A stretch of DNA of 51,331 nucleotides, taken from contig CALUMU010000014.1 of NCBI GenBank assembly GCA_944321825.1, positions 1-51,331 on the forward strand. The letters are read 5' to 3'. The stretch comes from Candidatus Amulumruptor caecigallinarius. Its GTDB lineage: Bacteria > Bacteroidota > Bacteroidia > Bacteroidales > Muribaculaceae. Positions within the stretch are counted from its first letter, which is position 1. Each line of letters opens with the position of its first letter. Position numbers and translations under genes: made by a program. Below the pieces are notes generated by a model. It saw only the letters and a list, made by a program, of their open reading frames with translations, had not been told where the DNA came from and ran no database searches. Positions 7,512 through 16,330 of the stretch are shown piece after piece.

Positions 7512-8996
7512 ATGTCAACTATAGGAAAGTTGACCCTTGCAATCTCCATCACGGCAGCGGCCATCCATGCGGTCGCTGCCGCTGATGTTGATTATACCAA
7601 GGGTGTATTGATAGTCAACGAGGACTGGTACGGCCACAACAACAGCACCGTCAACCACCTCGACCCCGACAACGCCGAGGGGACTTACTGGACCTACCGC
7701 GCCATACAGCAGGAGAACCCCGGTATGCAGCTCGGATGCACCAACCAGTATGGCGCATACTGGCTCGGACGGCTCTACCTGATAGCCAAGCAGGACAAGG
7801 ACCCCGGAGCCTCGATACAAGGCGGCCGCATAACCGTGGCCGATGCCCGGACGCTTAAAATCATCAAGCAGCTGCCGCTTATCGACCCCAGCGGTGCGCA
7901 GTGTGACGGACGAGGATTTCTCGGGGTGACTCCCGACAAGGGTTATATCTCCACCAGCAACGGCGTGTGGATATTCGACCTGAACACACTCGAAGTGACC
8001 GGCATGGTCAAAGGCACGGAGAATCCTGACGGTCCAGGCAGTGGAGGCAACACTGATGTGGGTGGCTCGTTATATCACGGCCAGTGCGGCATGATGGTGA
8101 GTGCCGAGGGGCGTGTGTTCGTGGCTCACCAGTCGACGGGTCTGTTGGTGGTAGACCCTGAGACCGATGAGGTCGTAGATATCGTGGAGATGAACATAGT
8201 GGCCGGAAAAGCCGGCATAGGTTCTGTAGTGAAGTCGAAGGACGGTATGCTGTGGCTCTCGGTAGCCAAGGATGTCAACGGATCGGGGGCTGCTCTCCCT
8301 TATATAGTCAAGGTGGATCCCGTCACATTGGCTACGGAGGTGATAAGTTGCGCTGATGTCGGAGCCGCCTATGGTCCGGCTAATTCGTGGTATGCCTGGA
8401 CACCCGACGGATTTTTCGCATCGGAGCTCCACAATGTGATTTACTGGACCGGCGGCCCTAACTCATGGTTCTCTGGCACAAGGCTGTTCCGTTACGACAT
8501 AGATGAGGGGAAAGCTTCGTTGATTATCGACCTCAACGAGGAGGGTCTCAACTGGAAATTCTATGGATGCTCGGTGCGCATACATCCGCTGACCGACGAG
8601 ATTTATGCCTCAGTGTACCACGGCTTCAATGACCAGACTTATGTCACGCGCCGCTACACCTCTGACGGGAAACTGATTAAGGAATATCCCATGATAGCGC
8701 AATACTGGTTTCCGTCGCTACCGATATTCCCTGAAGGACCCGATGCCTTATCGGTGGCTGATGTAAGTATCGACAATGTCGCCGTAGGCACCATGCGCTA
8801 TATCGACGGCAGTCTGTATCTCAACGGTATGCGCTCTGACCGTGTGCGTGTCTATGACATGAACGGCGGTATGGTGTCGGAGATTGCGGTGCCGGCTACC
8901 GGCTACGGTATATTTCCGCTCGACCTGCCTGGCGGCATGTATGTAGTGACCGACGGCATCCAATCTGTAAAAATATTCGCTAACTTTGCACACTGA
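7512..8996 (+). CDS. Secreted DUF5074/BtuG-like propeller protein
   Basis: A 494-aa secreted protein with a signal peptide of about 23 residues (ending AVAA) and not a lipobox. The body is a DUF5074-type propeller beginning TKGVLIVNEDWYGHNN and including NPGMQLGCTNQYGAYWLGRLYLIAKQ, nearly colinear with the propeller in the gene before it. It ends with a 60-residue tail (VRVYDMNGGMVSEIAV, LPGGMYVV) resembling C-terminal sorting domains. It stops 3 nt before the btuB start, so the pair is tightly coupled. Likely a soluble or tail-anchored B12-binding relative of BtuG (inference from operon and fold). Confidence 0.75.
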   Translation: MSTIGKLTLAISITAAAIHAVAAADVDYTKGVLIVNEDWYGHNNSTVNHLDPDNAEGTYWTYRAIQQENPGMQLGCTNQYGAYWLGRLYLIAKQDKDPGASIQGGRITVADARTLKIIKQLPLIDPSGAQCDGRGFLGVTPDKGYISTSNGVWIFDLNTLEVTGMVKGTENPDGPGSGGNTDVGGSLYHGQCGMMVSAEGRVFVAHQSTGLLVVDPETDEVVDIVEMNIVAGKAGIGSVVKSKDGMLWLSVAKDVNGSGAALPYIVKVDPVTLATEVISCADVGAAYGPANSWYAWTPDGFFASELHNVIYWTGGPNSWFSGTRLFRYDIDEGKASLIIDLNEEGLNWKFYGCSVRIHPLTDEIYASVYHGFNDQTYVTRRYTSDGKLIKEYPMIAQYWFPSLPIFPEGPDALSVADVSIDNVAVGTMRYIDGSLYLNGMRSDRVRVYDMNGGMVSEIAVPATGYGIFPLDLPGGMYVVTDGIQSVKIFANFAH

Positions 8997-8999
8997 TTT

Positions 9000-11045
9000 A
9001 TGACTTGTAAATATGCCATAATGTCAATCGTGGTACTCGCTGCGGTGGTGATGCCGGCTTCAATGCTGGCTGACACCGCCGTGGAGGGTGCCGATGCCAC
9101 CCCACGCCATGCCGACGATGTCATGGCCGATACTCTCAGCCTCGGCGAGGTGCAGGTGACAGCCAAACGCACCAAGGACGTAATCCCGGTGCAGGTGCTT
9201 TCGGGAGCGGAGCTTGAGCGGCTAAACTCTCAGACCGTGGCGGATGCGCTCCGCTACTTTTCGGGAGTGCAGGTCAAGGATTACGGAGGTGTGGGAGGCA
9301 TCAAGACCGTCAACGTGCGTTCGATGGGTACCAACCATACAGGCGTGGTGTATGACGGGGTGGAACTCGGTAACGCCCAGAACGGACAAATCGACCTCGG
9401 ACAGTTCTCCCTTGACAATGTCGAAGCCATATCGCTGTACAACGGACAGAAGAGCGAAATACTCCAGCCGGCCCGCGACTTCGGTACGGCTGCGACGGTG
9501 TACATGCGTACACGCACCCCACGGTTTGCCGAGGGGGAGACGTACCATGCCCGGTTCAACATGCGTTTCGGGTCGTTTGACTTGATCAACCCTTCGGCTC
9601 TCATAGAGATACGGCTGGCGCGCACGGTCAGCGCTTCGCTCAGTGCCGAGTGGCTTAATTCGAGCGGCAAGTACAAGTTCAGGTACCGCCGCGTGACCCC
9701 CGCCGGGGAGCTGGCTTACGATACTACCGCTGTGCGTCAGAACGGTGACATCAACGCCACACGTATCGAGCTCAACCTCAACGGTTATATCAACATGGGC
9801 AAGTGGCACTTTAAGGCATATAACTATAACTCCGAGCGCGGCGTACCTGGGGCGATTGTCAACAATGTATGGCGGCGTGGCGAGCGCATATGGGACACGA
9901 ACTCATTCGTGCAGGGCAGTTTCCAGAAGATGATAGGCAACTTCACCACTCTCGCCAATGCCAAGTATGCTTTCTACCGCACCCATTACGTCAACAATGA
10001 CGACAAACAGGTGAAAATCGACAACCTGTACAAGCAGAAGGAATTTTACATGTCATCCGCCAACGAGTACCAGATAAGGCCGTGGTGGCGCGTGTCGGCA
10101 AGCTATGACTTCCAGTGGAACGGCTTGGATGCCGATATGTACGACTTCGCCCGACCTGACCGCTACAGCAATTTCTTATCGGTGGCTACCGCCATCGACT
10201 ACAAGCGGCTTAAGCTGCAGGCATCGGGCATGTACACTTGGATTCATGACCGCATAGAGGGTCGTGAGAGCCCCAAGGACAAGTCGGTGTTTACACCGGC
10301 GGTCTATGCCGCGTTCAATCCGCTGCGCACCAAGGACTTCGCACTGAGGGCGTTCGTCAAGCGTTCGTTCCGTATGCCGACGTTCAACGACCTGTATTAT
10401 GCCGACATGGGCAACTCGAAGCTCGAGCCTGAGACGGTCACGCAGTATAATGCGGGTGTGCTATATGACGCAAACCGGGGCAACAAGTTTGTCAGCGAGA
10501 TTCGTGCCGGGGTGGATGTGTATTATAATAAGGTGAAAAACAAGATTGTCGCCTATCCCAAAGGGCAGCAGTTCCGCTGGACGATGCTCAACCTCGGATT
10601 GGTGGACATACGCGGTGTGGATGCCAACGCGATGGTGACGCTGGTGCCGATGCGCGATCTTGCGCTGACGTTCCGTGCGCAGTACACTTTCCAGAGGGCC
10701 ATCGACATCACAGACCCGTCGGACAATTATTACCGCGACCAGATACCTTACATCCCGCGCCATTCGGGGTCGGCGGTGTTCAACGGACAGTGGCGCAGAC
10801 TCGGCGTAAATTACAGCTTCATCTATGTAGGCGAGCGTTACAACCAGCAGGAAAACATACGCTACAACTATACGCAGCCATGGTACACGAGCGATATATC
10901 GTTCAGCTACGACCTGCCCATCAAAGCCGTGAAGCTCCGTGCATTGCTTGAAATCAACAACCTGCTGAGCCAGGACTACGACGTGATACTCAACTATCCG
11001 ATGCCCAAGCGCAACTTCCGCGTGACATTGACAGCCGAAATATGA
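9000..11045 (+). CDS. btuB: BtuB, TonB-dependent cobalamin transporter
   Basis: A 681-aa TonB-dependent outer-membrane transporter. Signal peptide, then a TonB-box-like region (DTLSLGEVQVTAKR), a plug domain at about residues 45-160 (NSQTVADALRYFSGVQVKDY, VNVRSMGTNHTGVVYDGVEL) and a 22-strand-type barrel with TBDR signatures (RMPTFNDLYYADMGNSKLEPE) to the terminal strand ending VTLTAEI. No N-terminal carboxypeptidase-like domain, as expected for BtuB. ATG at 9000 is followed by a second ATG at 9021 that gives a tidier signal peptide; either may be used. The cobalamin riboswitch, the flanking btuG genes and the 4-nt overlap with the second btuG make B12 the probable substrate. Confidence 0.88.
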   Translation: MTCKYAIMSIVVLAAVVMPASMLADTAVEGADATPRHADDVMADTLSLGEVQVTAKRTKDVIPVQVLSGAELERLNSQTVADALRYFSGVQVKDYGGVGGIKTVNVRSMGTNHTGVVYDGVELGNAQNGQIDLGQFSLDNVEAISLYNGQKSEILQPARDFGTAATVYMRTRTPRFAEGETYHARFNMRFGSFDLINPSALIEIRLARTVSASLSAEWLNSSGKYKFRYRRVTPAGELAYDTTAVRQNGDINATRIELNLNGYINMGKWHFKAYNYNSERGVPGAIVNNVWRRGERIWDTNSFVQGSFQKMIGNFTTLANAKYAFYRTHYVNNDDKQVKIDNLYKQKEFYMSSANEYQIRPWWRVSASYDFQWNGLDADMYDFARPDRYSNFLSVATAIDYKRLKLQASGMYTWIHDRIEGRESPKDKSVFTPAVYAAFNPLRTKDFALRAFVKRSFRMPTFNDLYYADMGNSKLEPETVTQYNAGVLYDANRGNKFVSEIRAGVDVYYNKVKNKIVAYPKGQQFRWTMLNLGLVDIRGVDANAMVTLVPMRDLALTFRAQYTFQRAIDITDPSDNYYRDQIPYIPRHSGSAVFNGQWRRLGVNYSFIYVGERYNQQENIRYNYTQPWYTSDISFSYDLPIKAVKLRALLEINNLLSQDYDVILNYPMPKRNFRVTLTAEI

Positions 11046-12205
11046 AGACCACCGCATCCCGTATAGCCTCGTTGCTGCTGGCAGCAGTTTTGTCTACGAT
11101 TATTTTCTCATCGTGTCGCACCGAGCCGGAGGTGGTGCCGTCGTCGTCGGTCAATGTCGGCGACCGCCAATTAGGCAAATACCGTGGCTTCTATCTGCTC
11201 AATGAGGGCAATATGGGGTCGAATAAATGCACTCTCGATTACTATGACTACGAGGAAGGCATCTATTACCGCAATATCTATGCCGAGCGAAATCCGTCGG
11301 TGGTGATGGAGCTTGGCGATGTCGGCAACGACATGGCGGTCTATGACGGCAGGCTGTACATAGTGGTCAACTGCAGCCACAAGGTAGAGGTGCTTGATGC
11401 CCGCACTGCGGTGCGTATCGGGCAGGTCGACATACCTAATTGCCGTTTCATAAAGTTTGTGGGCGACAAGGCTTATGTGTCGAGCTATGTAGGCCCGGTG
11501 GAAATCGGGGCTAATTCACCCAAAGGGGCGATATACGAGTTCGACCTCGCAACGCTACGCGTAACGCGCACATGTACGGTAGGCTATCAGCCGGAACAGA
11601 TGGCGGTGGTCGACGGAAAGATATATGTGGCAAATTCCGGAGGGTACAATCCCGCCGATTATGACCGCACGGTGTCAGTGGTGGACATCGCCTCCATGAC
11701 CCAGCTCACCCAGATAGAGGTAGGCATCAATCTTTACGGCGTACAGCTTGACAGCTGGGGACGGATGTGGGTGTCGTCACGCGGCGACTACAAGGGGGTG
11801 GAAAGCTGTCTGTATCTCCTTGAAAAGCAGGAGGGAGATGACTATTACAAGCCTGTGGGCAAATATGACACCCCTGTATCGGCTATGGCCATAGACGGCT
11901 CAGAGTTGTATTATCTGGCGGATGCGTGGAGTGAGATTACGATGGCAGCGACCCACGGTTACGGCATCCTCGACCTGCGGACGCTCCAGCTTACAGGTGC
12001 AAATTTCATCACCGACGGCACGGAGGCTGCCATCAAGCAGCCTTATGGGTTGGCTGTCAATGATGACAACGGCGACATATTCGTGATGGATGCAAAAAAC
12101 TATGTGTCATCGGGGACATTGTATTGCTTTGACCATTACGGAGTCAGAAAGTGGTCGGTGACCACAGGCGACATTCCGCGCGCCATCACATTCGTGCCGC
12201 GCTGA
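11042..12205 (+). CDS. btuG: BtuG, surface cobalamin-binding lipoprotein (copy 2)
   Basis: A 387-aa lipoprotein with a signal ending FSSC (Cys 25), then a seven-bladed YncE/DUF5074-type propeller. NEGNMGSNK, YAERNPSVVMELGDVGND, NCSHKVEVLD and IGQVDIPNCR match copy 1 at 1108-2271 almost residue for residue in the first half, while the C-terminal half differs more. BtuG proteins bind B12 with very high affinity and form a lid on BtuB in Bacteroides. The start codon overlaps the btuB stop (ATGA), supporting coupled expression of transporter and lid. It is the last gene of the operon; the next genes run on the opposite strand, with no clear terminator in the 28-nt gap. Confidence 0.87.
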   Translation: MKTTASRIASLLLAAVLSTIIFSSCRTEPEVVPSSSVNVGDRQLGKYRGFYLLNEGNMGSNKCTLDYYDYEEGIYYRNIYAERNPSVVMELGDVGNDMAVYDGRLYIVVNCSHKVEVLDARTAVRIGQVDIPNCRFIKFVGDKAYVSSYVGPVEIGANSPKGAIYEFDLATLRVTRTCTVGYQPEQMAVVDGKIYVANSGGYNPADYDRTVSVVDIASMTQLTQIEVGINLYGVQLDSWGRMWVSSRGDYKGVESCLYLLEKQEGDDYYKPVGKYDTPVSAMAIDGSELYYLADAWSEITMAATHGYGILDLRTLQLTGANFITDGTEAAIKQPYGLAVNDDNGDIFVMDAKNYVSSGTLYCFDHYGVRKWSVTTGDIPRAITFVPR

Positions 12206-12233
12206 CGGTTTCGGTAATTGGATTGGAGATTTG

Positions 12234-12608
12234 TCAAGGGAGGTCTTCCCACTCGACATCGACTATCTGTGACTCCGTGACAGTGGTGGTGCGCTTCTTG
12301 GTGTCGGAGTTGTCGGTCCTGGATGTGGTCTCTGTCTCAGAGACGATGATGTCTTCAAACTCGACGTATTCGCCATCTTCGCGGGAGAAGATTTTGCGGC
12401 GACGGCGCGGTTCGGACTTCTTTTTACGCGAATCGGACCGGGTTCGCTGCCGTTGCCGTGGCGGTTCTTGCCCGGTGGCTTGACGGTAGAATTGCTCCCA
12501 AGCGTCACGCTGCTTCCTGTATTGACCCAGTCCGCGCCATACGAAGCGGACGGCCTTAAACAGAATCCACAGGAAAAATGCCCAGAAAATTATGCTGAAA
12601 AAACTCAC
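12234..12608 (-). CDS. DUF4834 family membrane protein
   Basis: A 124-aa protein with one N-terminal membrane segment (FFSIIFWAFFLWILFKAVRFV), then a strongly basic stretch (PRQRQRTRSDSRKKK, PRRRRK) and an acidic C-terminus (EDGEYVEFEDIIV, VDVEWEDLP). This layout is that of DUF4834, a small family of Bacteroidetes. Function unknown. Its start overlaps the pssA stop by 4 nt, so it is the third gene of a psd-pssA operon, which hints at a membrane or envelope role. Confidence 0.75.
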   Translation of the reverse strand: MSFFSIIFWAFFLWILFKAVRFVWRGLGQYRKQRDAWEQFYRQATGQEPPRQRQRTRSDSRKKKSEPRRRRKIFSREDGEYVEFEDIIVSETETTSRTDNSDTKKRTTTVTESQIVDVEWEDLP

Positions 12609-13309
12609 TTAGAGGTTCGTTTGGATGTGATTACAGAAAGTAGGATGTAGACAACCACCGTCCATGACAGCCCCGGTACGCCGCATGTGATCAGTAGGGC
12701 TACGCAGCTGAGAATCAGCAGATATCGCACGGCATTGCCTCGCCAATGGAAGTTGGAGAATTTAAGTGAGAACAGTGGCAGATTGCTGACCATGAGCAGG
12801 GGGAAGGCCAAGATGAGGAAGGCCATGATGATTTCGCCGGGGAAGGCGTGAGTGTCAAGCCATGCTACAGCCCCGATCCAGAAAAGGGCGTTGGCAGGAA
12901 TGGGAAGCCCGATAAACGAGGTGGTCTGGCGGTCGTCACAGTTGAATTTTGCCAACCGCAACGCTCCCATTACCACTATCCACAGCGACAGGTAGCTGGT
13001 CCATGATGCCGAGGTGTGGGCTGTCATAAAGTTGAATACCAGCAGTGCCGGAGCAAGGCCGAAGCTGATGAGGTCGCTCAGCGAATCGAGTTCTTTGCCT
13101 ATCTCGCTGTAGGCGTGCAGCAGACGTGCCATGGCTCCATCCATGAAATCGAAGATGGCAGCCAGCCCGATGAATATGAATGCCCATTGGTAGCCCTGAA
13201 GCCCGTAGGCCAGATAGTCGAGCGACTGGAATGAGAGTATGCATGCCACAGAGCCGCATATCAGGTTGAGGCATGTGATGGTATTAGGAATGAAGCGGCG
13301 TATGCTCAT
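12605..13309 (-). CDS. pssA: PssA, CDP-diacylglycerol-serine O-phosphatidyltransferase
   Basis: A 234-aa polytopic inner-membrane enzyme that makes phosphatidylserine from CDP-diacylglycerol and serine. The CDP-alcohol phosphotransferase signature DG-x2-AR-x8-G-x3-D-x3-D is complete at about residues 57-79 (DGAMAR, G71, D75, D79). At least six hydrophobic segments follow the usual topology. The gene lies 12 nt after psd on the same strand, so the two consecutive steps of phosphatidylethanolamine synthesis are encoded together. Confidence 0.93.
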   Translation of the reverse strand: MSIRRFIPNTITCLNLICGSVACILSFQSLDYLAYGLQGYQWAFIFIGLAAIFDFMDGAMARLLHAYSEIGKELDSLSDLISFGLAPALLVFNFMTAHTSASWTSYLSLWIVVMGALRLAKFNCDDRQTTSFIGLPIPANALFWIGAVAWLDTHAFPGEIIMAFLILAFPLLMVSNLPLFSLKFSNFHWRGNAVRYLLILSCVALLITCGVPGLSWTVVVYILLSVITSKRTSK

Positions 13310-13321
13310 TGATGGAAGTTC

Positions 13322-13996
13322 TTATTTGAGGGGACTCTTCAGACGTGCCACGGGTGTTATGCCCCCTACGGTTTTGTCTCCAAGTCCGACAAGAATCTCA
13401 GTGCCGAGCGGTAGATACAGGTCGACACGTGAGCCGAATTTGATGAAGCCCATGTGGTCTTCGATGTTGGCCTCCTCGCCGGGCTCGGCATATGTCACTA
13501 TGCGGCGGGCCATTGCTCCGGCTATCTGCCTGACGAGAACCGGCTGGCCGTCAAGGGCGCGGAGCAGGATGGTGGAGCGTTCGTTTTCCGTGCTCGACTT
13601 GGGAAGATAGGCGGCCATGAACCGTCCGGCGTGGTGCCGCACGAGCTCGACGGTGCCGTCTACGGGAAACCAATTCGCATGGACGTTGAGCACCGACATG
13701 AATACCGACAGCTGTATGCAGCGGCATTTGAGTATTTCGGGTTCATATGTCTCCTCGAGAGCCACGACAGTGCCGTCCGCGCTGCTAACCACAACATCCT
13801 TGCGGTCGCCGGTGAAATTGCGTCGTGGCGAACGGAAGAAGTTGACAATGAAAAAATACACCACACCTGCCACTATGGTCAGACTCGCCGATAGCCATAT
13901 AGGAGCCCACATCCACAGCGGAGCAAGGATGATTATTAATCCTAATAGGGTTATTACCAGGATATTAGTGCCTTCGCGATGTATTTTGACTTTCAT
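13322..13996 (-). CDS. psd: Phosphatidylserine decarboxylase (short, pyruvoyl-type)
   Basis: A 224-aa enzyme that converts phosphatidylserine to phosphatidylethanolamine. It has two N-terminal membrane segments (about 11-50), the core motifs SSADGTV, FMSVLNVHANWFPVDG, and the self-cleavage site FGSRVD (Ser at about 189), where cleavage between Gly and Ser makes the pyruvoyl group. The length and FGSRVD form are those of the short bacterial/archaeal-type Psd rather than the longer E. coli enzyme. First gene of the psd-pssA-DUF4834 operon, with a -7 element at 14030-14037. Confidence 0.92.
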   Translation of the reverse strand: MKVKIHREGTNILVITLLGLIIILAPLWMWAPIWLSASLTIVAGVVYFFIVNFFRSPRRNFTGDRKDVVVSSADGTVVALEETYEPEILKCRCIQLSVFMSVLNVHANWFPVDGTVELVRHHAGRFMAAYLPKSSTENERSTILLRALDGQPVLVRQIAGAMARRIVTYAEPGEEANIEDHMGFIKFGSRVDLYLPLGTEILVGLGDKTVGGITPVARLKSPLK

Positions 13997-14029
13997 GCTT
14001 AATTGGCAAGGGGCTGTTATTTCAACTCA

Positions 14030-14037
14030 CAAAGTTA
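14030..14037 (-). promoter_or_regulatory. -7 element for psd operon
   Basis: TAACTTTG on the minus strand, about 34 nt upstream of the psd start. It matches the TAnnTTTG consensus; no clear -33 TTTG is seen at the usual spacing. Confidence 0.5.
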
Positions 14038-14092
14038 ACAAAATTATCGCACAGTTTCTTAAATAAGGCAAAAACAATAGGCGTAAAATGGC

Positions 14093-14100
14093 TATCTTTG
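14093..14100 (+). promoter_or_regulatory. -7 element for DUF2461 gene
   Basis: TATCTTTG on the plus strand, 40 nt before the ATG at 14141, fits the TAnnTTTG consensus. Together with the minus-strand element at 14030-14037 it makes a divergent promoter region. Confidence 0.5.
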
Positions 14101-14140
14101 TGAAAAATAGAGAGTGAGAATCCGTCTATACTGATACCAA

Positions 14141-14815
14141 ATGGAATACATATCAAGATTATATGACTTTCTGGAGGCGTTGGGACGTAACAATAACCGT
14201 CCGTGGTTCCAGGCTCATAAGGACACCTACGAGGAATTGCGTCAGGCTTGGCTTGCCGACCTCGACCGCATGATTGCGCTGATGGCTGCTTGGGACTCGC
14301 GGCTGGCTGCCTGTGATGCCCGCAAGGCCATGTACCGCATATACCGCGACACACGCTTTTCGCTTGACAAGACCCCGTATAAGACCCATTTTGCGGCGGC
14401 GTTGTCGCCGATGGGGCAGCGTGACCGTGGGGCTGGGTATTATATCCAGATTGGCAACTCCAATCAGGTCGATTCGGGGCTTTACGGTGGGATATGGTGT
14501 CCGCCGATGCCCGAGCTGACCAAGCTCCGCCGTGCTATCGTGGACAATATCGAGGAGTTTGAGGAAATCACTTCCGACAAGCGGATGCTGCGTTATTTCC
14601 CCGGTTGGGTAGGTGAGACGTTGAAGACGGTGCCCAAAGGATGGGACCGCAATCATCCGCTGGCCGCCCTGCTCCGCCGCAAGGACTACGGGCGAGAGTT
14701 CGTGGCTACGCGCGACTTCTACATGGATCCGTCGTGGCCGGAGAAAGCAGCTGAGATATTCCACACCATAGCTCCGCTCGTGGAGTTTATCAATTACAGC
14801 CTTTACGAGGAATGA
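14141..14815 (+). CDS. DUF2461 family protein
   Basis: A 224-aa soluble protein of the DUF2461 (TIGR02453) family. Typical segments are FLEALGRNNNRPWFQAHKD near the N-terminus, IYRDTRFSLDKTPYKTHFAA and AGYYIQIG in the middle. The biochemical function of the family is unknown. Its stop overlaps the start of a sodium:solute symporter gene (ATGA), so the two are probably translated together; no functional link is known to me. Confidence 0.88.
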   Translation: MEYISRLYDFLEALGRNNNRPWFQAHKDTYEELRQAWLADLDRMIALMAAWDSRLAACDARKAMYRIYRDTRFSLDKTPYKTHFAAALSPMGQRDRGAGYYIQIGNSNQVDSGLYGGIWCPPMPELTKLRRAIVDNIEEFEEITSDKRMLRYFPGWVGETLKTVPKGWDRNHPLAALLRRKDYGREFVATRDFYMDPSWPEKAAEIFHTIAPLVEFINYSLYEE

Positions 14816-16284
14816 GTCCTGTCGTAGTAATCCTCGTCATTGCGGCGTATTTCGCGCTTTTGTTTCTCCTCTCGTGGGTGTCGTCACGCGGCGGCACCAA
14901 CCAGACGTTTTTTACTGGCGGCCGTCGTAACCCATGGCCGTTGGTGGCGATAGCCATGATAGGAGCCTCCATTTCGGGTGTGACTTTTATATCGGTGCCC
15001 GGGATGGTGGTAGGTAAGGGTTACAGTTACCTGCAGATGGTGCTCGGTTTTGTAGTCGGGTACATGCTCATCTCGGCTGTGTTGCTGCCGCTTTTCTACA
15101 GGCGCAATCTGTCGTCGATTTACGGTTATCTGAATGAGCGGTTCGGAGTGCTTACCCATCGCACCGGGGCATGGTTTTTCTTCATAAGCAAGATGCTGGG
15201 TGCTTCGGTGAGGTTTTTTGTCGTATGTGCCGTGTTGCAGATGCTGGTTTTCGGCCCATTGGGCATACCGTTTTATGTCAATGTGGCGGCATCGGTTGGG
15301 CTGATAGGGCTTTACACCATGATAGGGGGTGTTAAGTCGCTCATATTTACTGATTTGCTCAACAGCTTCTGCCTCGTGGGGAGTGTGGTGCTCTGCATTA
15401 TATATATAGGCGACTCGTTGGGGCTTGATTTCGCCGGCATGACACAGGCGGTCGTGGAGCATCCGACATCGCGGATATTCATGTTTGACGATCCCAAGAG
15501 CGGGCTGTATTTCTGGAAGCAGTTTGTCGCCGGCATATTCCTGTCGATAGCGTGTAACGGTCTGGACCAGGATCTGATGCAGCGCAATCTCGGATGCAAG
15601 GGGTCGCGCCATGCCCAGAAAAACCTCATGCTTATGGCGTTCATGCAGATAGGGGTCATACTGCTTTTTCTTTCGCTCGGCACTCTGATGGTGATGTACG
15701 TGGAGCATCATCCGTCGCTCCACATCCCCGAAAAGACGGATGACCTCTTCGGCATGGTGGCTACATCGGATGGTATGCCGTGGATAGTGGGGCTGCTCTT
15801 TGTGGTGGGGCTGATTTCGGCGAGCTATACCAATGCCGGTTCGGCGCTTACTGCGATGACCACCTCGTTTACCATAGACATACTGCGGCGCGAACATGCC
15901 GATGAACGCACTCTGACGCGCACACGGAAGATGGTGCATCTTTCCATGACAGCAGCCATGGCAGTGGTGATAGTGGTGTTTTACTATTTGGCCCACGAGG
16001 ATGCCATTTCGGCTGTGTACACGCTGGCATCCTATACCTACGGACCATTGCTGGGGCTGTTTGCCCTCGGGCTTCTGAGCCGGCGTGTCGTCGATGACCG
16101 TATGGTGCCGGTGGCTTGTATAAGTGCGCCGCTGCTGTCGTGGGCGTTGCAGTGGTGGCTCAAAGCGCAGTTTGGCTACGAACTCGGTTTCGAGTTGCTG
16201 TTGGTCAATGCCGCGTTTACGGTAGTGCTGTCGCTGATACCCCTGCGCGGGGCGCGGAAGGCCGATATGGCGGAAATTTCGTAA
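14812..16284 (+). CDS. Sodium:solute symporter (SSF family)
   Basis: A 490-aa inner-membrane protein with about 13 hydrophobic segments. The SSF family signature is visible in FTGGRRNPWPLVAIAMIGAS, then GVTFISVPG, and later GGVKSLIFTDLLNSF and TNAGSALTAMTTSF. Such proteins import a small solute with sodium; the substrate (sugar, proline, sialic acid or other) cannot be told from the sequence. It overlaps the DUF2461 gene by 4 nt. Start is the ATG in that overlap, which gives a membrane segment immediately, as usual in this family. Confidence 0.88.
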   Translation: MSPVVVILVIAAYFALLFLLSWVSSRGGTNQTFFTGGRRNPWPLVAIAMIGASISGVTFISVPGMVVGKGYSYLQMVLGFVVGYMLISAVLLPLFYRRNLSSIYGYLNERFGVLTHRTGAWFFFISKMLGASVRFFVVCAVLQMLVFGPLGIPFYVNVAASVGLIGLYTMIGGVKSLIFTDLLNSFCLVGSVVLCIIYIGDSLGLDFAGMTQAVVEHPTSRIFMFDDPKSGLYFWKQFVAGIFLSIACNGLDQDLMQRNLGCKGSRHAQKNLMLMAFMQIGVILLFLSLGTLMVMYVEHHPSLHIPEKTDDLFGMVATSDGMPWIVGLLFVVGLISASYTNAGSALTAMTTSFTIDILRREHADERTLTRTRKMVHLSMTAAMAVVIVVFYYLAHEDAISAVYTLASYTYGPLLGLFALGLLSRRVVDDRMVPVACISAPLLSWALQWWLKAQFGYELGFELLLVNAAFTVVLSLIPLRGARKADMAEIS

Positions 16285-16289
16285 CTTTG
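16282..16289 (+). promoter_or_regulatory. -7-like element before ettA
   Basis: TAACTTTG overlaps the stop codon of the symporter gene and lies 42 nt before the ettA ATG. The -33 position is not recognisable, so this is tentative. Confidence 0.35.
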
Positions 16290-16330
16290 TGATGATTAAT
16301 TGTAAAAACACGACTTGACAATATAAAACT

